Shown here piece by piece: positions 11,430 to 20,422 of a stretch of DNA of 26,101 bases. The notes under the pieces are model-generated. The model did not search any database, was not told the DNA's origin, and was given only the letters and a program-made list of their open reading frames with translations. The position numbers and the translations under genes were made by a program. Each line of letters starts with the position of its first letter. The stretch's first letter is position 1. Source of the stretch: a virus. The DNA lies in the IMG/VR virus record IMGVR_UViG_3300043295_000006, positions 1 through 26,101 of that record, one strand, 5' to 3'.

Positions 11430-11830
11430 GGGATCACCTCCACTCGGAAAAACTCTCTTACTGCTGCGTTTGTCCACGAACAGGGATAACCGACTCCGTT
11501 GGTGTCCACGCAGACCTCTGTGTAAACGTCGGTAACAACTTTTCCGGCCAAGCTGTCCCGAAAAGCGAATTGCGGGATGGTGATGCTCTCGCGGTCAAAG
11601 TTTGTCTGGTCAACCCAACAACAGTATGCGTTGGTCGAGGTTTCGAGAATCACCTCGCTGCAAATCGGTACAAGGTTGGTCGGCCATTCTTCGTGGTTGG
11701 CCCAAAGCGAGACGTTGGTTGCTTGACCGGGGAAATACAGGATGTGCAGCGGCGGCAACTGCCCCTTGGCGCACTGCCACGCCAGACAGATGATGCAGGC
11801 AGCCAACAGTATGGCGTAGGCTTTGGTCAT
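11426..11830 (-). CDS. Exported hypothetical protein, 134 aa
   Basis: A 134-residue protein with a signal peptide (MTKAYAILLAACIICLAWQC, likely cleavage after AKG before QLP). The mature chain holds several Cys (ICSEV, CCWVDQ, EVCVDTNG, PCSW), which could form disulfides outside the cytoplasm. Start and stop overlap the neighbours as ATGA. No family recognised. It lies between a small membrane protein and the beta-helix protein. Confidence 0.65.
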   Translation of the reverse strand: MTKAYAILLAACIICLAWQCAKGQLPPLHILYFPGQATNVSLWANHEEWPTNLVPICSEVILETSTNAYCCWVDQTNFDRESITIPQFAFRDSLAGKVVTDVYTEVCVDTNGVGYPCSWTNAAVREFFRVEVIP

Positions 11831-12111
11831 TGGTCAGGCGACTTGTCCTTGCGCTCATTTCGCTTTTGTACGGCGGAACTTTCCCGCTGCAGATTATTCA
11901 ATTGCTCACTGATTACATCCATCTTGGCCGGGAGAATGATTATCGCATCGTGCATCGGAGCAACCATTTCTTCGAGCTTGGTCACGCGACGATCAAACCC
12001 CGTGCGGTCTGCCACGGCAAAAAAGCCGCATACGGCGCAGAGCACAACCGTAGTCCATTTCCATGTTACAGAAACCTGTCGAGATTCTTTGCCGTTGTCG
12101 TCAGCCATCAT
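11827..12111 (-). CDS. Small membrane protein with coiled coil
   Basis: A 94-residue protein. One transmembrane helix (about 17-34, WKWTTVVLCAVCGFFAVA) follows a short polar start, then a helical segment with coiled-coil character (KLEEMVAPMHDAI ... ISEQLNNLQRESSAV) and a Lys/Arg/Asp-rich end. GGAAAGGA lies directly before the first ATG; the next codon is also ATG (12108) and may be the better-spaced start. Topology is compatible with an inner-membrane spanin-like or holin-accessory protein, but that is not established. Confidence 0.6.
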   Translation of the reverse strand: MMADDNGKESRQVSVTWKWTTVVLCAVCGFFAVADRTGFDRRVTKLEEMVAPMHDAIIILPAKMDVISEQLNNLQRESSAVQKRNERKDKSPDQ

Positions 12112-12144
12112 TCCTTTCCACGCATCATTGTAGCCACGCCAGAA

Positions 12145-14865
12145 TCACCACAACGCCACCCACGGCGGCGCCACCGCGTCCGACACGGGCGCTGCGCTTC
12201 CAAAAGAGATTGTCACCGGAAAATACGGCGTCGCGGTAAACACCGCATACGTAGCCGCGCTGTTGGGGTAGTTGGTGATCGCTCCCGCCTTGGTTGCCGG
12301 GCTGACGCCAATCGACGGCGTACCCGTGTTGTTTATCAGCGCCACGAAATACAGGCCTGCCGTCAGATTTGTTGACGCCAGAAACGTCAGGCTGCCCAAC
12401 CCGTTGGCAGGCGCAGTCGACCAGCAGGCAGAATTCGTCACCGAGGTTATCAGGTTCAGATTACCCGACCCGTCATAGCGGTACAACGCGACGCCGTTGC
12501 TGCCGGGGCCGGTCGCACCGGCTACCGCGGTCTGTAACCAGGTCACACCGTTCACAGCAGAGTTCGTTGGCAGATAAATCGCCCGCGCATACAACGTCCC
12601 AACCCCAAGCGCCAGCCCGCCGTTTGCCGCCTCAAACAGCGGCCCGGTCTCTGCCAGCCACGGCCAGCCCAGCGCGTTGGCAATCGCAAGCTCGCTGTTG
12701 ACGTAGGTGTTCGTCGGTGCCGACGTTAAGAATGGCAAGCCGCCGGGGCCGGTTGCGCCCTGCGCCATGTTGACCGGGCCGGGGACGAAACCGCTGAGTG
12801 TGCCGGAGCCGCTGACGGCTATGTTTCCCCCGATGGACGAGCCGATAGTCACTGAGGATTGATAGCCGCTATTGGTGTACCATGTGACGCCGCCGTTGGT
12901 GCTGATGGCGTTGACAAAGGCCAGTGCGTTGGGTTGTAAGGCACTCTTGTTGAGGATGCCCCATTCGTTCGTGTTGTTGTAGAACACGACGAGCCACGGA
13001 TGAGCCCCAAGCGAAATAAGCGGCCCCTGCCAGACGCCGGCGAAGTATTGCGGGAAAGTATTAGCATAATTGGTGTACGTCACATTGAGTGTGCCGATGC
13101 CGAAGCCAGCCCCAACGTAGTTCGAGGACAGCGTGACCGGCGATTGGCCGTTCCAGCTTGCACCCGCTGATTGGGTGACGTTGCTAAACGCGCTCGGCCC
13201 GTTGGGGGCGTTGACGCCGTAACCGGCAGTTGGCACACTGAGACCGCCGTTAAACGTGGCGAGATTGTTGACTAACAAGTTGCCGCTGATGGAACCATTC
13301 CCGCCAATTGAGGCATTGCCCGTGAGCGTCGAATTGCCGCTCACGCTCAGGCCGTTGGCCGTCATGTTGCCCCGCAGATTCAGGTCTGGGCCGCCAAACG
13401 GGAGTCTCGCGCCGTTGACCAGATACGGCCACGATTGCAGGACGCAGTTCATCATGTTGGATGCGCCTGCGTAACTGGGGTGAACCGTATCCTGATTCAT
13501 CCCGGTGTACCACGCGCCGCTGTCGAACGTCGTGTCTACGGAGTTGCCAACGTCGATGAACCCGGACAACGGAGCCGGACAGGTGCGAATCCACTGGTTC
13601 ACTTGTACGAGAAGATTCGTGGTTCCGGCTGGCACGGGCGAAAGCGTCATCTGGTAGACCTTGGCCCCGGTGTTCGTGAGGATGCTCCACAGGGCGATGT
13701 AAGCGTTGGTGATGGCTCCCAGATTGTTGTTCCCCTGCTGGTATACGTCGTTGACGCCCGCTTCCGAGATGAACACCGTCACATTCGAGCCGAGCGTGTT
13801 GAAGAACGGGACGGAAACGCCGGTTCCCTGCTGCGTGATGTTGGTGATGTCCGAGCCAGATACCGCCGTCTGGATGAAAGGAATGCCCATGTTGGCCAGC
13901 GCCTCGGTGATGTAGCTCCGGCCATACGAGTTGTTGGTGAAACTGTTGCCCTCAGCCGCCGCAACGGAATCGCCAACGATGGCTACCGCCACGGGATTGA
14001 TCGTTGGCTTGATTGGCCACCCGATGATGGCGACGGGGCTTAATCCGACAAACAAGCCTCCGCCATTGACCGCATTTGGAGTCTCGACACAACACTGGGT
14101 TTCGTTGGATATGGCGCTTGCGTTGCCGACCAGCATCCAGCCGCCACCGCCCGGATGATTGCCCATTGGGTTGTTAGGTGTGTAGCCCACGGGAAATCCC
14201 ACGCCGTTGGGTGTCGTGATGAACCCGCGAACGCGGTAGTACGCACCGGCGGGGATGCCGACATGAATCGGGTCGCTGTTGCTGACCGCCAGCGAATTTG
14301 CCGCGAGCACAACCTGAGTCGCCCCGCCCCATGTCACCAGCGTAAAATTGTTGCTCGGATACTCCAGTGACCAAATCTCGGTCAACGCGCCGTTGGCATT
14401 TGCCAGTAACCCCGTGATTGTAATGGCTGCGTTGGCGACCTGAAATTGCAGGTTCGTAACGCCATAACCCGCCGGTGCCCATTCGTCATCAGCCACGCTC
14501 ATGTTGGTATAGCCTGCGGTGGTATAGCCGAATCCGCCAGCACCGGCGTTGGGAATCGTGCTATCGTTCCAATCTGTGCGCTGGGCAACCTGCAATGGAC
14601 GGTTTATCGCAACCAGATTATTCGTCGCCCCGGCCACGGCGGAGGCCAGCACGGGCGCGGTGGACGGTACATCCACGAAAACGGCATTGGTGCCGCCCAG
14701 CATTCCCAGAGTAAGAGTCACGTTCCCATTGGTGTTAGCGAAGGCGTTTGTAAGGGTCAGGTAGGTATAGAAGTTTGAGCCGCCCCCGCCGCCACCGTAT
14801 GTCCCGCTGGCCCAGACCTGACAGCCCAGTAGACACAATGCCAAAACTGCGATTATCTTTTTCAT
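12145..14865 (-). CDS. Tail-fibre-like protein with SGNH/GDSL hydrolase domain
   Basis: A 906-residue protein. The N-terminus (MKKIIAVLALCLLGCQVWAS) is a signal peptide, either type I (VWA before SG) or lipoprotein type (LLGC). Residues about 290-485 form an SGNH hydrolase: GDS at 298-300 (nucleophile Ser300), Gly337 in VSGSD, GVND at 370-373, and DTVH at 459-462 (Asp459, His462). This enzyme class removes acetyl or other ester groups from glycans. Residues about 497-545 show collar-type repeats (GLSVSGNSTLTGNASIGGNG) typical of trimeric phage fibres. The C-terminal 350 residues are beta-rich. The start at 14865 overlaps the upstream stop as ATGA. Likely a receptor-binding or capsule-deacetylating fibre; the signal peptide is odd for a virion protein. 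Confidence 0.8.
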   Translation of the reverse strand: MKKIIAVLALCLLGCQVWASGTYGGGGGGSNFYTYLTLTNAFANTNGNVTLTLGMLGGTNAVFVDVPSTAPVLASAVAGATNNLVAINRPLQVAQRTDWNDSTIPNAGAGGFGYTTAGYTNMSVADDEWAPAGYGVTNLQFQVANAAITITGLLANANGALTEIWSLEYPSNNFTLVTWGGATQVVLAANSLAVSNSDPIHVGIPAGAYYRVRGFITTPNGVGFPVGYTPNNPMGNHPGGGGWMLVGNASAISNETQCCVETPNAVNGGGLFVGLSPVAIIGWPIKPTINPVAVAIVGDSVAAAEGNSFTNNSYGRSYITEALANMGIPFIQTAVSGSDITNITQQGTGVSVPFFNTLGSNVTVFISEAGVNDVYQQGNNNLGAITNAYIALWSILTNTGAKVYQMTLSPVPAGTTNLLVQVNQWIRTCPAPLSGFIDVGNSVDTTFDSGAWYTGMNQDTVHPSYAGASNMMNCVLQSWPYLVNGARLPFGGPDLNLRGNMTANGLSVSGNSTLTGNASIGGNGSISGNLLVNNLATFNGGLSVPTAGYGVNAPNGPSAFSNVTQSAGASWNGQSPVTLSSNYVGAGFGIGTLNVTYTNYANTFPQYFAGVWQGPLISLGAHPWLVVFYNNTNEWGILNKSALQPNALAFVNAISTNGGVTWYTNSGYQSSVTIGSSIGGNIAVSGSGTLSGFVPGPVNMAQGATGPGGLPFLTSAPTNTYVNSELAIANALGWPWLAETGPLFEAANGGLALGVGTLYARAIYLPTNSAVNGVTWLQTAVAGATGPGSNGVALYRYDGSGNLNLITSVTNSACWSTAPANGLGSLTFLASTNLTAGLYFVALINNTGTPSIGVSPATKAGAITNYPNSAATYAVFTATPYFPVTISFGSAAPVSDAVAPPWVALW

Positions 14866-15308
14866 TGCCACGGTGCTGTAGCTCCTCTTGTTAGATAGTC
14901 CGTACCGTTTCCACCGCCGTCAACGTACCCCCACAATGGCCCGCCATAGAATCCGTTATTGTGGTCTGATCGGTAACTCTGCCCGCTACTCAAGGGGAAA
15001 TCATTAACCGTATAGGTGTAGGCGTTGGTCGTGTAACGGTTGGCCGACCCGGCTGGGTTGGTCGTGATGACGCTGGTGGCATTGCTCTCGATAATGTGAC
15101 TGTTGCCGGAGCCGATGTATCCCACGCCCCTGACGACAACGGCCCCACTACCTCCAGCATCCAGCAGTATCAGGGTGCCGCTGACGGCGATATTCGTGCC
15201 GGTCGGGTACTGATAGCTCGGAGTCTGCCCCATACAGAGGAAGGCCACTCCGTAGATCTCCACAATGATTCCGCTGATTACCAGCGTTTGCTTTAGTCTC
15301 GTTGTCAT
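14862..15308 (-). CDS. Exported or membrane-anchored hypothetical protein, 148 aa
   Basis: A 148-residue protein. The N-terminus MTTRLKQTLVISGIIVEIYG then VAFLCMG is a long hydrophobic segment that could be cleaved after CMG before QTP or act as an anchor. The mature chain is Gly/Ser/Tyr/Asn-rich and beta-like (YPTGTNIAVSGTLILLDAGG). The start at 15308 has AAGGAGAA about 8 nt upstream. The stop overlaps the ATG of the large fibre-like gene as ATGA, suggesting joint translation and perhaps a role as its partner. Confidence 0.65.
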   Translation of the reverse strand: MTTRLKQTLVISGIIVEIYGVAFLCMGQTPSYQYPTGTNIAVSGTLILLDAGGSGAVVVRGVGYIGSGNSHIIESNATSVITTNPAGSANRYTTNAYTYTVNDFPLSSGQSYRSDHNNGFYGGPLWGYVDGGGNGTDYLTRGATAPWQ

Positions 15309-15321
15309 GCTGCGGTTCTCC

Positions 15322-15717
15322 TTAGAGCGAATTGATTTTTGCATCGTACTTCGCCCAGTCAACTCCTAGTTCTGCGGCAACCATACGCTCAATCGTTGTT
15401 GCCGTAAAGTGTTCGTCTCGGTAGGGAGCCAGTGGGCTGTCGCCCGGCTCCTCGGTTTCGCTGTGCGCCCCCGCCTTCCTGTCCGCCTCAAATCTTTCAT
15501 CGAACTCAGTTACGTCCCTGTCATCCACCCCCCGACGTAGGCACAGCCAAGCCTCAACAAGCTCATGCAACGCAACACAGAACTCATAGTCAGCATTGTC
15601 CATTCGGGACACTGCAATGTCGATAGCGCCGGGTTTGATTTGCCAGTCACCCACCGTTTCATAACGATGTTTGTTGTGGGGGATGGCATGAAGCGTGATT
15701 GTCGGCATCCGGGTCAT
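15322..15717 (-). CDS. Conserved phage protein with HELVEAW motif
   Basis: A 131-residue protein. The start TITLHAIPHNKHRYETVGDW and the motif ALHELVEAWLC (about 50-60) followed by an acidic DDRDVTEFDERFE are typical of a small conserved phage family of unknown function. The His-Glu...Glu arrangement hints at metal binding, but is not the classical HEXXH. The start at 15717 overlaps the stop of the ATP-grasp gene as ATGA; an upstream in-frame ATG is unsupported. Confidence 0.75.
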   Translation of the reverse strand: MTRMPTITLHAIPHNKHRYETVGDWQIKPGAIDIAVSRMDNADYEFCVALHELVEAWLCLRRGVDDRDVTEFDERFEADRKAGAHSETEEPGDSPLAPYRDEHFTATTIERMVAAELGVDWAKYDAKINSL

Positions 15718-17027
15718 TCGATGTATCCCCACTCTTTTAACTTTCCAAGCTCCTTCTCTGCAAACTTCTGGCCAATGTCTGTCCGAAACACAGGGGCACG
15801 GACATCAATCCGTTTCATCGTCTCCACGCACTGTGCGTTGGCCTTCTCAATATCGGCATCCACGAAAGAAACCGTGCTCACCCAAGCCCAGTCATCGGCA
15901 ATCCGGTAACAGTGTTTTTTGTCATCAAACTTCACATACTCCGGCAGCGCGTGTTCGTCCCACTCGAAATCTATCGGCTGGTTCTTGAACGTGTGCGGGT
16001 CGTCGTCGTCAACCTTCTCATGGGGGAAATCGCCAGCACCAATCACCGTTCCAACGCACCAGCCGGTCTTGTACCTAACGCCTCCCTGCCTGCGATCAAT
16101 CAGGTCTGCATAGAACTCCCCAGCCGGCATGTCCAGCAGTTGTTCCTGTAACGCATGGGCCGGATACCCGAACCGTTTCGTCCACTCGTACAACCATGCT
16201 TCGTCTGGGCCGACAATCCCGCAATTTGCGTCTATATCCAGAATCACGTCAGAACAGTTCTCTTGAAGCCACGGAGTCAGCGGGTCGAGCATCATATCGA
16301 ACAGTTTCGTGTTGGTGCCGAACTGCATGACCGTACCCATCTCTCCGGTCGTAACGCCGAGGTCTTCATTGAGCATCTTTTTGAACTCTCGGTTGTACTC
16401 GAAAAAGATGTTCCCGTTTTCATCGCGCAACCAGTCGTACCCCAACCAAAACGCACCGACCGCAAACTCAATTCCGGGTGCGCCCTCTTGGAGCATAATG
16501 TTCTGCATCTCGTTGGCAAGCGGGTGTTGCTTAATCCATTCGAGTTGGGCAATCACATCCTCACCGTCATCGTCCTTGCCGACATAGGAAAATTCCTTGG
16601 GAGCGTGCCCCAACTGTTTCAGGCACCACATATCCGGGTGTTTCTTGATGTACGCTATGGCTTCATCGGCGTTCTTGACTTGGTGGAAATTCGGTATCGG
16701 CACCCCCAACGATTGCGCCAGCTTGGATTGATACACCCGGTCGCGCTCGCTTCGTTCGGTCAGTTGGTTGCCGCCGCACACTTTCCAACTATCCTTGCGA
16801 AGTCCCGAAACATCCATTTCATCATCACATATCAGGTAGGCATCGCGCCCGGCCCAAGCCAACGCATCCCGCATGTTGGTGAACTTCTGGATGCCCATGC
16901 CGTCCAGATGTTCGCGGCTATTCTTGTCCCACATGCAGTAACCAACATCTTCGCCCTCCAACGCTGAGAGCCGGTAGGCCAACGAACAGGCCATCCCCTC
17001 TTTGCCAAATAACAGGAACTTGCTCAA
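15714..17027 (-). CDS. Phosphoribosylamine-glycine ligase-like (PurD-like) ATP-grasp protein
   Basis: A 437-residue protein. The N-terminus MSKFLLFGKEGMACSLAYRL corresponds to the N-terminal domain start of GAR synthetase, where a GGREHA-type loop is replaced by GKEGMAC. The segment RDRVYQSKLAQSLGVPIPNF, then WCLKQLG, and later IMLQEGAPGIEFAVGAFW and VILDIDANCGIV fit an ATP-grasp fold. Phage copies of this kind are usually annotated as phosphoribosylamine-glycine ligase, but substrate residues are diverged, so it may ligate something else. The start is TTG, overlapping the upstream stop as TTGA. It lies between candidate internal virion genes and fibre genes, an unexpected place for purine biosynthesis. 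Confidence 0.7.
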   Translation of the reverse strand: MSKFLLFGKEGMACSLAYRLSALEGEDVGYCMWDKNSREHLDGMGIQKFTNMRDALAWAGRDAYLICDDEMDVSGLRKDSWKVCGGNQLTERSERDRVYQSKLAQSLGVPIPNFHQVKNADEAIAYIKKHPDMWCLKQLGHAPKEFSYVGKDDDGEDVIAQLEWIKQHPLANEMQNIMLQEGAPGIEFAVGAFWLGYDWLRDENGNIFFEYNREFKKMLNEDLGVTTGEMGTVMQFGTNTKLFDMMLDPLTPWLQENCSDVILDIDANCGIVGPDEAWLYEWTKRFGYPAHALQEQLLDMPAGEFYADLIDRRQGGVRYKTGWCVGTVIGAGDFPHEKVDDDDPHTFKNQPIDFEWDEHALPEYVKFDDKKHCYRIADDWAWVSTVSFVDADIEKANAQCVETMKRIDVRAPVFRTDIGQKFAEKELGKLKEWGYIE

Positions 17028-18934
17028 GGCGCACCCATCATCTTCTGTATTGGCGGCAATACTCCCTCATGCCGGCCAAGCGCATAGCCCGCGCCCATTG
17101 TCAGAAAGCCCTTTTCCCATGCAGAGATTTTCAGCAGCCGTTTCCGCTTGATGTCCAGTTGGTCAAGTATCTCACGGCCCTTGTTCACGTCAGCTCGCTT
17201 GGTGCCGAGTTGTTTCATCTTGGTCGTGAGATCGTTGATGTCTTGAGTCAATCCCTGTCGCTCGACTGCAAACTGCCGCCGTAAATCAGCCTGTTGCAAT
17301 GACAGCATCCGTTGCCGGTCAGCCGCCGTCATCTGGTTGTCGGTAATCCGTTGTTTGAGTCCCTTGAGTGCCGATTCCTGTGAGGCTTGGGCTTCTCGCA
17401 ACGCGCCGGCTTGTGGCCCGAACGGTTTGGTAATTGCCCCCTCGCCCAACCCTGGAATCCTGCCAGACCCCTGTTCGAGCCGTAGAACCATATTGGCCCT
17501 TGTGGACGGCGCTAACGGGTCGCCGGTTGCCAAATCGCGCATTACCTTGAGCGAACCGTCTATGTCATCTTCCGAAACTGGTAGTGCGCGTTTCTGTAGG
17601 AACGCTCGCGCCCTAGCCATCCTCGCGTAGTCTGGATATAGCGCGGCAGCATCCTCGTCGTACTTGGCAATAAACTTGAGTTGCAACCCCTTGAACCTGT
17701 TCCCCCAACGGTCGTACAGGCCAGCGGGTTGTGTTCCTGCTTTGACTCCCGGACTCATTGAATCGGTTATGGACTTGCTGAGATGCTTGAAGTCTTCCGC
17801 CTTGAGCATGTCGTGTGCTTCGCCGGTGTCACTTTCTGTTGGCGGTTTGGCCTCCGGCGTTCCGAAACCAGCAGGTTCTTTTACTTCTTCCGCCTCCTCA
17901 CCCAACATTGCCTTGAGCTTCTTGTAGATTGCCGAGGTTGGCGGCACATGGTCAGCATCCATCTCTTCCAGCAGGGGGCGCACAACTTCATTCTGCCATT
18001 CTGACCGGGGAATCTCCTTGCCGTTCAGCGCCCTGTTGAACACTTCATCCCATGTTGCGGACATGTTCTTGCTGATTTGCGCGACTTGATTTTTCAGATG
18101 GGGAATGTTCTTTTTGATGGCGTCATTAAGCTGTTGCTCGGCAGTCTGCACCTTGGCGTCTGTGGCAGCCCTTACGTCTGCCATCTGTTGCCTGAGTTGG
18201 TTCCTGACGTTGGCGGCCTGAATTTGGGCAGCAGTCTTTTCCTCACCCAATGTCTGTAGCTTGACGTTGGTGCCCTGAATGCCTCTCGAACGTTGCTTGA
18301 TTAGCGCGTCCTTCTGTTCTTGGATGGCTTTACCCTGCTCGTCCAGCGCACGAAGTTGGGCCTTGATGTCGGCATGACCTTCGGCGTACTGCTGGCTGGC
18401 TTCTGCCGCTTTGTAGCCGGGCCGCCAGTAGTCCGTTAGGGCTTGCCGCGCTTCTGGGGAAGTCGCCAGTTCGCCGGCTTTGGACAACACCTTGCCTCCT
18501 GCTGCGCCAATCGCCGTGTTTAGAGCCGTTGGAACCGGCCCCTGATTTTCTGCCATTGATTGTCCTGCGCCAAACGCTGCCCCCGCCATTGCGGGATTGC
18601 CCGTCAACAGTCCTGCGGTTGTTAGTGCGTTACCCGCGATCTGATTGACGCCCGCCATGCCCGGCCTGTTCGTGACCGTTACAGGCCCGCCAAGGAACTG
18701 AGGCAAATATGTCGAGGCAACTGGCGACGGTGCGAGGCCCAACTTCTGCTCAATCTGTCCCACACCAGCTATGGCTGGCCTGACTAATGCCGCCCCAAGC
18801 CGGGTCACGTTAGAAACCCCCTTTCCGACCTCCTGCATCATCGTCGCCTTCGGTTTCTCGGTGCGGTCAGTCGTGTCCTGCTCAGGTTCATCGTACACAA
18901 CCGAACCGCCTGCGTTGTCATACACTACTGCCAT
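17024..18934 (-). CDS. Putative internal virion/DNA ejection protein, coiled-coil
   Basis: A 636-residue protein starting MAVVYDNAGGSVVYDEPEQD. A Gly/Ala-rich segment (about 90-160, AGAAFGAGQSMAENQG) is followed by long charged helices with coiled-coil character (about 165-300, RALDEQGKAIQEQKDALIKQ). The middle resembles a helical domain found in phage-encoded large virion proteins, and the C-terminus ends in a hydrophobic LTMGAGYALGRHEG. Size, position after other Gln/Ala-rich proteins and helix content fit an internal core or DNA-transfer protein. It overlaps the upstream gene by 10 nt. Assignment is by context, not by a recognised domain. Confidence 0.6.
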   Translation of the reverse strand: MAVVYDNAGGSVVYDEPEQDTTDRTEKPKATMMQEVGKGVSNVTRLGAALVRPAIAGVGQIEQKLGLAPSPVASTYLPQFLGGPVTVTNRPGMAGVNQIAGNALTTAGLLTGNPAMAGAAFGAGQSMAENQGPVPTALNTAIGAAGGKVLSKAGELATSPEARQALTDYWRPGYKAAEASQQYAEGHADIKAQLRALDEQGKAIQEQKDALIKQRSRGIQGTNVKLQTLGEEKTAAQIQAANVRNQLRQQMADVRAATDAKVQTAEQQLNDAIKKNIPHLKNQVAQISKNMSATWDEVFNRALNGKEIPRSEWQNEVVRPLLEEMDADHVPPTSAIYKKLKAMLGEEAEEVKEPAGFGTPEAKPPTESDTGEAHDMLKAEDFKHLSKSITDSMSPGVKAGTQPAGLYDRWGNRFKGLQLKFIAKYDEDAAALYPDYARMARARAFLQKRALPVSEDDIDGSLKVMRDLATGDPLAPSTRANMVLRLEQGSGRIPGLGEGAITKPFGPQAGALREAQASQESALKGLKQRITDNQMTAADRQRMLSLQQADLRRQFAVERQGLTQDINDLTTKMKQLGTKRADVNKGREILDQLDIKRKRLLKISAWEKGFLTMGAGYALGRHEGVLPPIQKMMGAP

Positions 18935-20421
18935 GTGGCGGGCCTGCCTCCTACCATTATTTTGTCACCGGGCTTTATCGTCCCGTTCGCTGCCGCCGCT
19001 TTAGCCGCATCCTCAGAATCGAACCGTGGCGCACCGCCCATGGCATTCTCTTTCCCCAATATGTTGGCAAACGCCTGTTCCGTAGTCGGATAAAGTATGC
19101 CAATGCGTTTAGGCGCTTCCGGTCCGAGTGTGGTCGTTACGCTTTCCTGCGCCACGCGCAACCTCTGTTGAGCCAATCTCGCAACACTCTTTACAAACTG
19201 GTCAGCCTGATCGCGCCCAAAGAATTTCGCACCCAGCACCTTGTTAAGCGAGTTCATCTCCTGATCGGTGATTGCCGAACCAGCCAGAGCCTTGTAAGTT
19301 TCCAGTTTCACTGCAAGTTCTGGTGCGCTGAATGCCGTCACATTGGGGTCGCCTGTAAGAGTCTTGGCGGTCATGTCGAACCAGTTGGCCGGCGGTGACT
19401 GGTCGGGGTTGAGCTTGGAAATGTCAGACTTCAATTCCTGCAAATGCGACGAAAGGGTATTGAGTGAAATCACATTCTGTTGAAATTTACCGTTGGGATT
19501 CAGATAGTTCTCCCAAGCCACTTGACGACCCACGGTATATCCCCAATCCGTTTCGGGGAAGATCGCCGCTTCTGCCGCACGAATCGTATTACTATACTGC
19601 GAAAAACCAGTCACCGGAATACGACCCTCAGCCATGCCTTTCAGGTAGTTGTAGGTGTCCGGGTAATTCTGTTGCAGGAACGCCTGTTTTTCTTCCGGGG
19701 TTTTCAGGTGTGACGTGGCCGCGATTGCCAAATTAAACTCGCCGCCCTCCTGCTTGCGATAGAACGCCTCTGCACCAGCCCTGTCAGCCGGCGGCGCGGC
19801 ATCCCCCATTTGAAGAATGCGTTGAGCCACTACGTCCTGCTGTAGTGTCCCCTCCAGTTTCGACGGCGGCTGCATCATCTGACCGCCAATCGAAACGCCG
19901 CCTTGTCCGGGTGCGCCTTGTTGCGGAGAAGGGGTTCGGCCTGCCGGCGCGTTCGCTGTGGGGGAATATCCGGGTGGCATACTCGTTGACGGAGGCGGCG
20001 ACGACGGTCCCGGTGTCCAGCCCAGCAACTTCGCCTTGTCGATGGTTGCCTTGTCCTGCTCGGATTGCCATTTGATTCCAAACTGTTGCACCGCCGCTTG
20101 TCCGGTCTGATATTCCTGTGGTGACAGATATGGTTGCGCGGCCTGCAATCGAAGCGATGCGCCTGCCGGCGTGTCTGCGGAAAACACGTTCTTCAGCAAA
20201 TCCTGTTTCCGCTGTTCTTTCTCACCGGCAATCACCTGCTGCTGATACTGCTGTTCTTGGGCCTGCTTCATCATCTGCAACTGGTTGGCCTTCTGGTTCT
20301 GGGCGTTCTGCTGGATTTGGGCGATCATCTGCAACATCGCCCGTGATCGTTGGTCGGAATAGAACTCACCGACCTGTGGTCCCGCCTGTAACCCGCTGGT
20401 GAAATCCGTGCCAATAGACAT
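18925..20421 (-). CDS. Putative internal virion protein, 498 aa
   Basis: A 498-residue protein starting MSIGTDFTSGLQAGPQVGEF. A Gln/Met-rich helix (about 25-70) is followed by a Pro/Ser/Gly linker (PGPSSPPPSTSMPPGYSP) and a helical region with PTTEQAF near the C-terminus. The end GDKIMVGGRPATWQ is a short beta motif common at the C-terminus of phage structural proteins. The start at 20421 leaves a 1-nt gap to the upstream stop; a 12-codon longer frame overlaps that gene. Neighbours on both sides are similar Gln/Ala-rich proteins, so an internal core or ejection role is inferred. Confidence 0.6.
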   Translation of the reverse strand: MSIGTDFTSGLQAGPQVGEFYSDQRSRAMLQMIAQIQQNAQNQKANQLQMMKQAQEQQYQQQVIAGEKEQRKQDLLKNVFSADTPAGASLRLQAAQPYLSPQEYQTGQAAVQQFGIKWQSEQDKATIDKAKLLGWTPGPSSPPPSTSMPPGYSPTANAPAGRTPSPQQGAPGQGGVSIGGQMMQPPSKLEGTLQQDVVAQRILQMGDAAPPADRAGAEAFYRKQEGGEFNLAIAATSHLKTPEEKQAFLQQNYPDTYNYLKGMAEGRIPVTGFSQYSNTIRAAEAAIFPETDWGYTVGRQVAWENYLNPNGKFQQNVISLNTLSSHLQELKSDISKLNPDQSPPANWFDMTAKTLTGDPNVTAFSAPELAVKLETYKALAGSAITDQEMNSLNKVLGAKFFGRDQADQFVKSVARLAQQRLRVAQESVTTTLGPEAPKRIGILYPTTEQAFANILGKENAMGGAPRFDSEDAAKAAAANGTIKPGDKIMVGGRPATWQ

Positions 20422-20422
20422 G

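Noticed and set aside
13435-14043. Plus-strand 202-codon frame inside the fibre gene
   Set aside because: Antisense shadow of the SGNH domain; Arg/Val-rich composition typical of antisense frames in GC-rich genes.
16155-16967. Plus-strand 270-codon frame
   Set aside because: Antisense of the ATP-grasp gene, whose motifs and overlaps are clear.
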